From: an uncultured bacterium
GTDB lineage: Bacteria; Cyanobacteriota; Vampirovibrionia; Gastranaerophilales; Gastranaerophilaceae
Length of the DNA stretch: 6,951 nucleotides
Direction: 5' to 3'
NCBI GenBank assembly: GCA_949286405.1
Contig: CASECH010000073.1
Span: 1 to 6,951 of the forward strand
The notes below the pieces were generated by a model, which worked only from the letters and a program-made list of their open reading frames with translations, ran no database searches and was not told the DNA's origin. Of the stretch, positions 1-6,288 are shown one piece after another. The position numbers and the translations under genes were made by a program. Numbering within the stretch: position 1 is the first letter of the stretch; each line of letters starts with the position of its first letter.

Positions 1-555
1 CAAATCTTACTCGATGGTCAAGATATAACAAGCTGGCCAATGAATATCCGTGCAAAAGCAGGACTTGGTTATTTACCGCAAGAAGCGTCTATTTTTAGAA
101 AACTTTCTGTAGAAGATAATATCAAGCTTGTTCTTGAAATGAACGATAAATTAACTGTTAACGAAAAGAAAAGAAAACTGGAAGAATTGCTTGACGAATT
201 TGGTATTGCGAGATTACGTTCATATGCAGCTGTATCTCTATCAGGTGGAGAAAGAAGAAGGGTGGAAATAGCAAGAGCACTTGCAGCTAGTCCTGATTTT
301 ATGTTGCTAGATGAACCGTTCGCAGGTATTGACCCTATTGCAATCGGGGATATCAAAGACAATATCAAAAAGATTTCTCAAGACAAAGGCCTTGGGGTTC
401 TTATCACAGACCACAACCCAAAAGCAACTTTATCAATCACTGATAGAGCCTACGTAATTTTTGACGGTAAAATTAAAATTCAAGGTAAAAGTAAAGATGT
501 TGCAGTAGACCCTGTAGCAAAAGAATTTTATCTAGGAAAGGATTTCGCTCTTTAA
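1..555 (+). CDS. lptB: LptB, ATPase of the LPS-export ABC transporter (5' end outside window)
   Basis: Cytoplasmic ATPase that powers extraction of lipopolysaccharide from the inner membrane through the LptB2FG transporter. The reading frame is open from base 1, so the ATG at 40 is internal; 184 residues are visible and about 55 N-terminal residues, including the Walker A loop, are missing compared with the usual ~240. Seen, numbered from the window edge: Q-loop in YLPQEASIF (Gln27), ABC signature LSGGE (80-84), Walker B with catalytic Glu in MLLDEPFAG (Asp104, Glu105), and H-loop His138 in ITDHN. The LptB-specific stretches YLPQEASIFRKL and the C-terminal YLGKDFAL separate it from LivF/LivG-type ATPases. 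Its stop overlaps the start of the permease gene by one base, the expected partner order. Identification is very secure; the promoter and start lie outside the window. Confidence 0.96.
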   Translation, partial: QILLDGQDITSWPMNIRAKAGLGYLPQEASIFRKLSVEDNIKLVLEMNDKLTVNEKKRKLEELLDEFGIARLRSYAAVSLSGGERRRVEIARALAASPDFMLLDEPFAGIDPIAIGDIKDNIKKISQDKGLGVLITDHNPKATLSITDRAYVIFDGKIKIQGKSKDVAVDPVAKEFYLGKDFAL

Positions 556-1667
556 TGAAATTTCCTAAAATAACCATATATGACAAATACATATTTAATC
601 AAATTTTAGTCACCTCACTGGTTGCAATTCTGCTATTTACAGTCGTATGGATTGCTCCGGAAATGCTTTTGAATACAATCAAAAGAACTCTTGAAGGTCA
701 ATATACAGTAAAAACAGCTATTTTAGTAATCATATATGAATTACCAAAAATCTTAGGAAAAGCTTTCCCAGTAGGGCTTCTGCTTGGAACTTTATTTACA
801 TTTGATAAACTAAGTAAAGACTCTGAGCTGACTATTTTTAGAGCAGTTGGAATGTCTTTCAGAAGAATTATAGCTCCGGTAATTGTCTTAAGTTTTATTT
901 TTACTTACCTTTGCTTTGTTACAGGAGATAAACTAATACCATACTCTGTAAATAAAGCTAATGCAATTAACGGTAATAACCCAACGACGCAATATATTTA
1001 TACTCAAAAAGATAAAAACAGCATACCTACAATGGCAGTAATTGTATCAAGATTTAGAGCAAACCATATGAACAATGTTATTGTGTTGGATTTTTCAAAA
1101 AGAATTTATGCTGATGTTCACCAATTGAGTAACATATATCACGCAAAAGAAGGTGAAACACTACCTGATAAATGGCATTTAAAAGATATTACTCAATATG
1201 AAATTTCCAATGACGGAATATTTATTGATGTCAAAAAACTGCCAACCCTTGATATTTTACAAGGAGAATCGGCTAAAAATGCTTATATTCTAATGACATA
1301 TTCAATAAAAAAAGAACGTGAAATAAATAATCACAACTTAAGAAATTACATAAAATTGCTTAAAAAAGAAGGTTTGGACGAAGAGTACAGGTATATGTTA
1401 AACAAGTATCTTCAAAGATTCTTCCACCCATTTGTATGTGTTCTACTTGCAATTATGGGTGCATTGTTAGGATTTAGCAAACCAAGAGAACAAAGAATGG
1501 TAGGCTTTGTAATCGCAATAGGTTGTATATTTGTATATTATATAACCCTGCCTTTCTTCGACTTACTCGCAGAAAAAGGTGTAATGCACCCGTTCCTTAC
1601 TGCAGTATTTCCACCGGCAGCATTTTTATGTGCAATAATTGCATTCTACAAATCTAAGGATCTATAA
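555..1667 (+). CDS. LptF/LptG (YjgP/YjgQ) family LPS-export permease
   Basis: Inner-membrane permease that works with LptB to lift LPS out of the membrane and pass it to the periplasmic bridge. At 370 residues it has normal family length and layout: helix 1 (~14-36), helix 2 (~56-83), helix 3 (~104-124), a large periplasmic domain (~125-285, the jellyroll region in this family), then helices 4-6 (~289-309, 315-335, 346-366). After helix 2, the segment DKLSKDSELTIFRAVGMS (84-101) is the family's cytoplasmic coupling helix; Glu91 sits where LptF and LptG contact LptB. The ATG lies within TAATG, implying translational coupling to lptB; an AGGAAAGGA stretch (534-542) is the likely but rather distant ribosome site. 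Enterobacteria use an LptF/LptG pair, while only one permease is seen here, so I do not assign F or G. It may act as a homodimer or with a paralogue elsewhere. Confidence 0.95.
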   Translation: MKFPKITIYDKYIFNQILVTSLVAILLFTVVWIAPEMLLNTIKRTLEGQYTVKTAILVIIYELPKILGKAFPVGLLLGTLFTFDKLSKDSELTIFRAVGMSFRRIIAPVIVLSFIFTYLCFVTGDKLIPYSVNKANAINGNNPTTQYIYTQKDKNSIPTMAVIVSRFRANHMNNVIVLDFSKRIYADVHQLSNIYHAKEGETLPDKWHLKDITQYEISNDGIFIDVKKLPTLDILQGESAKNAYILMTYSIKKEREINNHNLRNYIKLLKKEGLDEEYRYMLNKYLQRFFHPFVCVLLAIMGALLGFSKPREQRMVGFVIAIGCIFVYYITLPFFDLLAEKGVMHPFLTAVFPPAAFLCAIIAFYKSKDL

Positions 1668-1669
1668 AT

Positions 1670-2479
1670 ATGAAAAAATTGTGTTTTTTATTTTTATCAA
1701 TGATTATTGCAGCACAAATAGCAGTAGCTGCACCACCTATAAATGTTGAATATAACGATGGTATATACCATATAACATTCTCAGGAGAGAAAATTAAGAA
1801 ACGAATCAAATTCATGTCTTCAGAATCTCTTATCACAAACAGAGAAGCACACAATAAATCACATGCGAGATTAACAATTAACGCCGGCTTTTTTGACCCA
1901 AAAAATCAAAAAACAATATCGTATATTGTCAATGATCGAACAACTGCTGAAGATCCAATGTTTAACGAAAATATTATGCAAAACCCGTTTCTAAGACGCA
2001 ATCTTGATAAAATAATGAACAGAACAGAATTCCGAGTAATAGAATGTGACAGCACAAGAAAACTACATTATGAGATTACACCTCACAAAAGTCCTGTTGA
2101 CTTTGGTTGTGTAATAAGAACTTCTGCTCAAGGCGGTCCATTAATTTATCCTGAGTTAAGACTCGAAGAAGAAGGATTTATCGTAAAAAATGAAAACGGA
2201 GAAATAATAAGGGAGTCTGCTTCTGTATTGCACAAAGTTGCACGTACAGTAATTGGATTAAAAAATTCTGAAGAAGTGCATATTTTGATATTCACTGATG
2301 ACCATCCAATGGATTTATATGAAGTACATGACTATGTAAAAAATTTGGGTCTTGACAGAGCCATGGCATTCGATGGTGGCAGCTCCACTTCAATGAATTA
2401 CTTAGACAAATATGAAGTAGTATCCACAAAAGGTGATGGAGGAGCAAGAAGCCTAAAATCATTTATGCTTGTCTATTAA
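1670..2479 (+). CDS. Exported phosphodiester glycosidase (NAGPA-domain) family protein
   Basis: Protein of 269 residues with an N-terminal signal peptide: basic start MKK, hydrophobic core to about residue 19, likely cleavage after AVA (20). The mature part carries the hallmarks of the NAGPA / phosphodiester glycosidase family, named after the human enzyme that uncovers mannose-6-phosphate by removing GlcNAc: NAGFFD (71-76), QGGP (154-157), RTVIGL (192-197), FDGGSSTSM (234-242) and GARSLKSFMLV (258-268). Bacterial members are often labelled exopolysaccharide-biosynthesis proteins, and their substrates are mostly unknown. A charged, probably helical stretch (~93-120) between the first two motifs looks like an elaboration. 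It starts 2 bases after the permease stop with a good site, AAGGA at 1656-1660, so it is very likely co-transcribed with the LPS-export genes. A role in trimming a surface glycan or teichoic-like phosphodiester is inference. Family assignment is firm; the substrate is unknown. Confidence 0.88.
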   Translation: MKKLCFLFLSMIIAAQIAVAAPPINVEYNDGIYHITFSGEKIKKRIKFMSSESLITNREAHNKSHARLTINAGFFDPKNQKTISYIVNDRTTAEDPMFNENIMQNPFLRRNLDKIMNRTEFRVIECDSTRKLHYEITPHKSPVDFGCVIRTSAQGGPLIYPELRLEEEGFIVKNENGEIIRESASVLHKVARTVIGLKNSEEVHILIFTDDHPMDLYEVHDYVKNLGLDRAMAFDGGSSTSMNYLDKYEVVSTKGDGGARSLKSFMLVY

Positions 2480-2961
2480 GCCTTTATGTCAAAATATACT
2501 TCGGCATTTTTTTGTATAGCATTGTTTAAATGAGATAATATCTGACTTTTGGCAGCTCCATATTTAGGATTGTTCGATTCTTCACGAGTAATTTTTGCTA
2601 AAAAAGAGAACATAGGAAGAACATCATCATTTGTAAAATCAATAGGCTTTTCATTTAAAACAAAAGAATAAGGAAATCTACCATTCCCTAAAGATGATTT
2701 ATAACACAACAGTGTAAAATGGGATTTATCTTTTTTATCAAAATAATCCTTATTATTTACTTCACTTAATTTTGCAACAATTTCATTGTACTTTTTTAAA
2801 TCTCTATTGCCAATATCATCCAAATAAGCATCTACAATTATTCCGTTTGAAATCATAGTTTTAAAAGGAAACTTCCCATAACTGGTATAAGCATTTGTAG
2901 GCTTTTCTTTTTGGACAGAAACTCTTAAATTTTTTATACCATTAAAATTAACATTCATCAT
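2476..2961 (-). CDS. Small soluble protein of unknown function
   Basis: I do not recognise a characterised family. From the first ATG (2959-2961) it encodes 161 residues; a second ATG follows directly (2956-2958), and a TTG at 2977-2979 could add six residues but looks less likely. The protein has no signal peptide and no membrane segment, a single cysteine, and is rich in Lys, Asn, Asp, Phe and Tyr. The beginning MNVNFNGIKNLRVSV suggests a beta strand; the middle (DLKKYNEIVAKLSEV) and end (GAAKSQILSHLNNAI) look helical. Short proteins starting with an FNGIKN-like motif seem familiar from Gastranaerophilales genomes, but that is recollection only. Support for a real gene: a long open frame in AT-rich DNA, ordinary amino-acid composition and exact tail-to-tail packing, its TAA overlapping the glycosidase stop by 4 bases. 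It lies downstream of a strong terminator and so needs its own promoter. No Shine-Dalgarno is visible. Confidence 0.7.
   Translation of the reverse strand: MMNVNFNGIKNLRVSVQKEKPTNAYTSYGKFPFKTMISNGIIVDAYLDDIGNRDLKKYNEIVAKLSEVNNKDYFDKKDKSHFTLLCYKSSLGNGRFPYSFVLNEKPIDFTNDDVLPMFSFLAKITREESNNPKYGAAKSQILSHLNNAIQKNAEVYFDIKA
2480..2513 (+). terminator. Weak candidate intrinsic terminator after the LPS-export genes
   Basis: Immediately after the glycosidase stop, GCC (2480-2482) can pair with GGC (2503-2505). An inner ATGT/ATAT pairing is possible, and the structure is followed after one A by seven T residues (2507-2513). The stem is short and interrupted by an internal loop, so this is a weak call, made mainly because of the position and the T run. 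It lies inside the 3' end of the opposite-strand gene, so the T run also encodes lysines there. Confidence 0.3.
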
Positions 2962-2966
2962 ATTAG

Positions 2967-2972
2967 ATATTA
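2967..2972 (-). promoter_or_regulatory. Possible -10 box giving a leaderless or near-leaderless transcript
   Basis: On the minus strand TAATAT ends only five bases before the ATG at 2961, so transcription would begin at or beside the start codon. The gene has no ribosome site and sits behind a terminator, which fits a leaderless mRNA. No convincing -35 box is found at 16-18 base spacing, only A/T-rich sequence, and TAATAT is common by chance in such DNA. Confidence 0.3.
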
Positions 2973-2980
2973 AAATCAAA

Positions 2981-2994
2981 CAAAAAATTTTTTG
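2981..2994. repeat. Perfect 14-bp palindrome (C A6 T6 G)
   Basis: A6 followed directly by T6, flanked by C and G, forms a perfect 14-base palindrome between the terminator and the unknown gene. A-tract/T-tract junctions bend DNA and can sit in promoters or bind nucleoid proteins. It lies about 20 bases upstream of the ATG. It could equally be a chance feature of AT-rich spacer DNA. Confidence 0.5.
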
Positions 2995-2998
2995 CCAT

Positions 2999-3031
2999 AA
3001 AAAAAGACCGAAAAATAAATTTTCGGTCTTT
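2999..3031 (-). terminator. Strong Rho-independent terminator of the speB-ligA-SIMPL unit
   Basis: Perfect 12-bp inverted repeat (3003-3014 pairing with 3020-3031, core GACCG/CGGTC) with a 5-base loop. Read on the minus strand, the T residues closing the stem run on into a tract of seven T (3005-2999). It begins 22 bases after the SIMPL stop codon. On the plus strand the stem is followed by C and A residues, so it should act mainly on minus-strand transcripts. Confidence 0.92.
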
Positions 3032-3053
3032 CAAAAGTCACATAACACTATAC

Positions 3054-3797
3054 TTACTTAACAAAGAAGCTAGCATTTACATTTGCAAAAATCTTTACCA
3101 CACCTTGCTCAATTACAGTAGTAGAAGATTCTGCCATATCACCTGCAACATTCTTTGCACTAAGCATCATTCTATAAGGAGCTCTTGGATTATTAGCACT
3201 ACAACTTACATCCATAGTTCTAATTCCTGCCGTAGAAGTTCCTGCATATTTTGCGATAGAATTAGCTTGATTTTGGGCTTTTTTCACAGCAATACCAAGT
3301 AATTCGTTACATTGATCATCATACTTAGAAACAGAGAAAGTCAAATCATCCACATTTGTAGCTCCCAATGAAATAGCTTTATCAATCATAGAACCAATTT
3401 TATCAATTGATTTTGTATGCACGATAACTCTGTTAGATACTTGATATTTATCAAAGTTTCTCTTACTACCAGAATAAGAATATACAGGAGATGCATTAAA
3501 ATCAGAAGTTTTAACATAATCTCCATTTCCGGTATTAATCATAGATTTTAACGCTGTAATAACTTTATCAGAGATTTCTTTATTTTCCTGCGTAGCTTTC
3601 TGCATAGACTTACTATCAAAAGTTTGAACAGCAATAGAAATTTCTGCAACATCCGGAGCTAATTCTGTATTAGCAGATGCATTTACAGAAATATATCCTC
3701 TTTGTGAATCAGAAGTATTTGATAATGCCTCACTTGACAACGCAAACGTTCCAACTAACATTGCAGCTGCAACACCACACAAAACCAATTTTTTCAT
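3054..3797 (-). CDS. Secreted SIMPL-domain (DUF541) protein
   Basis: Protein of 247 residues with a clear signal peptide: MKK, hydrophobic core ~4-20, likely cleavage around SSEA (21-24). The rest is one SIMPL/DUF541 domain. Its family marks are the opening GYISVNASANTELAPDVAE (34-52), the central YQVSNRVIVHT (118-128) with IDKIGSMIDKAISLGATNV (131-149), the DLTFSVS strand (151-157), an Ala-rich helix ~170-186, and the closing VVKIFANVNASFFV (233-246). SIMPL proteins are periplasmic or surface-exposed, include the E. coli oxidative-stress protein YggE, and can form large ring assemblies (BP26); their biochemical role is unsettled. The start is fixed by AAAGGAG six bases before the ATG, and a terminator follows closely, making it the last gene of the unit. 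Loss of the signal peptide or a membrane anchor instead of cleavage cannot be excluded. Family call is firm; function is open. Confidence 0.92.
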   Translation of the reverse strand: MKKLVLCGVAAAMLVGTFALSSEALSNTSDSQRGYISVNASANTELAPDVAEISIAVQTFDSKSMQKATQENKEISDKVITALKSMINTGNGDYVKTSDFNASPVYSYSGSKRNFDKYQVSNRVIVHTKSIDKIGSMIDKAISLGATNVDDLTFSVSKYDDQCNELLGIAVKKAQNQANSIAKYAGTSTAGIRTMDVSCSANNPRAPYRMMLSAKNVAGDMAESSTTVIEQGVVKIFANVNASFFVK

Positions 3798-3803
3798 ACA
3801 ATT

Positions 3804-3810
3804 CTCCTTT
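3804..3810 (-). promoter_or_regulatory. Shine-Dalgarno of the SIMPL gene overlapping the upstream stop codon
   Basis: AAAGGAG lies six bases before the SIMPL ATG and shares bases with the TAA (3809-3811) of the preceding membrane-protein gene, reading TAAAGGAG. Ribosomes ending the upstream gene would be placed on this site, which suggests translational coupling of the two genes. Confidence 0.88.
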
Positions 3811-4267
3811 ATACCTTATGGATATCTTTTTCTTGAGATTGAGCTTCTTCTTTATCAAGCTTATCAATCTTTTCTATATTATTTTTTTCTTCCATAGATT
3901 GCAATTCTTTTGATTTTAAAATCATAGAATTTAACATCTGGGCTTGAGATTGAATTTTAACGCGTTCCATAAGCTTTCTCATCTCTTCTTCAGAAAGTTG
4001 AGTAGGTGCTTTGTACGCTACAAGGAATTTCTTTCTGTCATTAATAATAAACCCTGTAATTCCAAAAATAGCCCATAATAAAATACCTTGATAAATATTA
4101 ATTGCAGGGATAAAATAAGTGAAGGATACTGCATAATTCCACAAATGCATAGCAACCAATCCTGGGAATACCACAAAACCTGCTACCAAGCATACTGCCA
4201 CAAATCCAACTAATAATAAGCCTCTTATACCTGCTATTTGTATAACTTTTGCGTTTCTTTTCTTCAT
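3809..4267 (-). CDS. Two-helix membrane protein with charged cytoplasmic tail, unknown function
   Basis: No characterised family recognised. The protein has 152 residues. A basic N-terminus (MKKRNAK) precedes a first hydrophobic helix (~13-37). A semi-hydrophobic stretch rich in Trp, Tyr and Phe (~38-56) follows, then a second helix (~57-75), the basic loop NDRKK (76-80), and a long charged tail (87-152) rich in Glu, Lys, Gln and Met that should be helical or coiled. The positive-inside rule puts both ends in the cytoplasm, with a short periplasmic turn. The start is supported by AGAGGA (4271-4276), though only three bases separate it from the ATG. It lies 23 bases after ligA and 11 bases before the SIMPL gene, whose ribosome site overlaps its stop. 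A shared envelope role with the SIMPL protein is only inference. Similar two-helix proteins seem typical of Melainabacteria, from memory. Confidence 0.82.
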   Translation of the reverse strand: MKKRNAKVIQIAGIRGLLLVGFVAVCLVAGFVVFPGLVAMHLWNYAVSFTYFIPAINIYQGILLWAIFGITGFIINDRKKFLVAYKAPTQLSEEEMRKLMERVKIQSQAQMLNSMILKSKELQSMEEKNNIEKIDKLDKEEAQSQEKDIHKV

Positions 4268-4290
4268 AAATCCTCTATTTCAAAAACCTA

Positions 4291-6264
4291 CTATTTTATC
4301 ATATCTTGAAATTCTTCTTCTGACAATATTATAATACCTAATTTTTCAGCTTTGTCTAATTTTGATCCAGGATTTTCTCCTGCTATGACATAAGATGTAT
4401 TCTTAGACACTGATGATGAGGTCTTTCCTCCAAATTGTTTTATTATTTGAGAAGCTTCATCTCTTGTCATATTTTGTAATGTTCCTGTCAAAACAAAAGT
4501 TTTTCCCTTAAATTTATCAGAAAGAAGTGTATCCTCTTCTTTTGGATTAACTCCAAGCTCTTTTAGTTGCTCAATCATTCTGATATTCTGTTCATTATGG
4601 AAAAACTCATAAATATCATTTGCCATAACAGGTCCTATCCCGCTAATTTTAGACAAAACTTCGACTTCAGCATTCATCAAAGTTTCTAAATTTCCAAATT
4701 CATTTGCAAGAATTTCAGCAGTTTCTTTACCAATATTCCTAATCGCAAATGCAGTCAAAAGTCTTTTTAAAGAATTATTTTTACTATTTTGAATTGCAGT
4801 ATACATATTGAATGCTGATTTTTCTTTAACCAAATCAAGCTGCATAAAATCTTGCATAGTCAGCCTATATAAATCAACAGCTGTCGTAATAAAATTTTTG
4901 TCATATAACTGCTGAATAACTGCAGGACCAATTTTATCTATATCCATAGCATCTTTTGATACCCAAAACTCAATTTTTGCCTTAACTTGATCTGCACAAT
5001 TATGATTTTCGCAGAACAAACCAACCTCTCCCTTTTTAGATACAAGAGGCGAATTACAAGATGGGCATTTTGTAGGAGGTACATAGACCGGCAATTTATA
5101 GTGTTCTTCATCATCTATAACTTTTACAACTTTAGGAATAATTTCTGCAGCTTTTTTTATTAGGACTTTATCCCCAATTCTTACATCCAATCTTTTTACT
5201 TCATCAAAATTGTGCAAACTTGCTCTTGATACAGTACTACCTCCAAGTTGTACAGGTTCTAACACTGCAACAGGAGTAACCGCACCTGATTTTCCAAGAC
5301 CGACTTCAATATCTTTAAGCACTGTTGTCACTTCCTCTGGAGGGAACTTAAATGCAGTAGCCCACTTCGGAGCTCTTGAAGTAAACCCAATATCTGCTTG
5401 ATAGGCAAGGTTATTCACTTTTATAACAACACCATCAGTTGCATAATCCAAATCCTGACGTTTATTTTCCCATTTTTTGCAATACTCTACAGCACATTGA
5501 ACATCTTTGCATAACTCTACATTAGGATTTACCCTAAACCCTAATTTTTTCAAATACATCAAACTATCATAATGAGTTTTTGGTGCATTTTCAAGATTTT
5601 CAAATATTGCCGTGTATGTAAACATAGATAAATCACGTTTTGCAGTAATTGTACTATCGAGCTGTCTTATAGAACCGGCAGCCGCATTTCTAGGGTTTGC
5701 AAATGGTTTTTCTCCATTTTCAAGATTTTCTTTATTTAACTTTTCAAAAGAAGTCTTAGGCATATAAATTTCACCTCTAACTTCCACATCAACAGGTTCG
5801 AATAATTTAAGAGGTATAGCTTTAATCGTTTTTAGATTATTTGTAATATCTTCACCCGTCACGCCATCTCCACGCGTAACTCCTCTTACAAAAAGCCCTT
5901 TTTCATAAGTCAAAGCGATCGCCAAACCATCTATTTTTAACTCACATACAAGTTCGACACCACTTTTATATTCATTTTCAAACTTTTGATACCATCTTGC
6001 AAGCTCGGCATATTCATAAGTATTATCCAAACTGTAAAGTCGATATTTATGTTTGTATGGAAAAAATTTTTCACTAACAGACCCAACTCTTTGAGTAGGA
6101 CTATCAGGTGTTTTTAGCTCTGGATGTTCTTCTTCCAATTGTTTTAATTCAGCAAAAAATTTGTCATACTCGAAATCACTTATTGAAGGATTATCTTCAA
6201 CATAATACAAATAATTTGCTTTATTTATCTCATCTTTTAAAAAATTAATTCTATCTACAACCAT
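4291..6264 (-). CDS. ligA: NAD-dependent DNA ligase LigA
   Basis: Essential ligase that seals nicks between Okazaki fragments and in repair, using NAD+ as AMP donor. Full length at 657 residues (E. coli 671) with every domain in order: Ia NAD-binding region (~1-65, with YYVEDNPSISDFEYD), nucleotidyltransferase with SLDNTY (78-83) and the adenylated lysine Lys110 in CELKIDG, GEIYMP (164-169), TDGVVIKV (277-284) and WATAFKFP (301-308). Then come the OB fold, a four-cysteine zinc finger (Cys400, 403, 418, 423), helix-hairpin-helix repeats (~440-580, IRNIGKETAE and ISGIGPVMAN) and a C-terminal BRCT domain (~583-657, FVLTGTL). The OB-fold motif usually written VGRTG reads LGKSG here (322-327), a conservative change. 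The start is set by AAGAAGG (6271-6277), six bases from the ATG. It follows speB by 24 bases on the same strand and is probably co-transcribed with it. Confidence 0.98.
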   Translation of the reverse strand: MVVDRINFLKDEINKANYLYYVEDNPSISDFEYDKFFAELKQLEEEHPELKTPDSPTQRVGSVSEKFFPYKHKYRLYSLDNTYEYAELARWYQKFENEYKSGVELVCELKIDGLAIALTYEKGLFVRGVTRGDGVTGEDITNNLKTIKAIPLKLFEPVDVEVRGEIYMPKTSFEKLNKENLENGEKPFANPRNAAAGSIRQLDSTITAKRDLSMFTYTAIFENLENAPKTHYDSLMYLKKLGFRVNPNVELCKDVQCAVEYCKKWENKRQDLDYATDGVVIKVNNLAYQADIGFTSRAPKWATAFKFPPEEVTTVLKDIEVGLGKSGAVTPVAVLEPVQLGGSTVSRASLHNFDEVKRLDVRIGDKVLIKKAAEIIPKVVKVIDDEEHYKLPVYVPPTKCPSCNSPLVSKKGEVGLFCENHNCADQVKAKIEFWVSKDAMDIDKIGPAVIQQLYDKNFITTAVDLYRLTMQDFMQLDLVKEKSAFNMYTAIQNSKNNSLKRLLTAFAIRNIGKETAEILANEFGNLETLMNAEVEVLSKISGIGPVMANDIYEFFHNEQNIRMIEQLKELGVNPKEEDTLLSDKFKGKTFVLTGTLQNMTRDEASQIIKQFGGKTSSSVSKNTSYVIAGENPGSKLDKAEKLGIIILSEEEFQDMIK

Positions 6265-6288
6265 AAAAAACCTTCTTATAAGATAATA

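Noticed and set aside
69..368. Minus-strand open frame inside lptB (99 codons)
   Set aside because: Ser/Leu-rich antisense shadow of conserved ATPase motifs.
1654..1854. Minus-strand open frame over the permease/glycosidase junction
   Set aside because: Overlaps the signal-peptide coding region of a supported gene; no family features.
2962..2979. TTG start extending the unknown protein by six residues
   Set aside because: No ribosome site precedes it, and a tandem ATG-ATG follows; the candidate -10 box would lie inside the extension.
3105..3302. Plus-strand open frame opposite the SIMPL gene (65 codons)
   Set aside because: Entirely inside a well-supported gene on the other strand; Ser/Cys-rich low-complexity translation with no motif or ribosome site.
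3677..3913. Plus-strand open frame spanning the SIMPL / membrane-protein junction (78 codons)
   Set aside because: Phe/Leu-rich translation produced by the antisense of Lys/Glu-rich coding DNA; overlaps two better genes.
5210..5401. Plus-strand open frame inside ligA
   Set aside because: Antisense to conserved OB-fold coding sequence; no independent support.
6265..6288. Promoter between speB and ligA (TATTAT and TATAAG strings)
   Set aside because: Only 24 bases of AT-rich spacer, with no matching -35 box and no room for an untranslated leader beyond the ribosome site.
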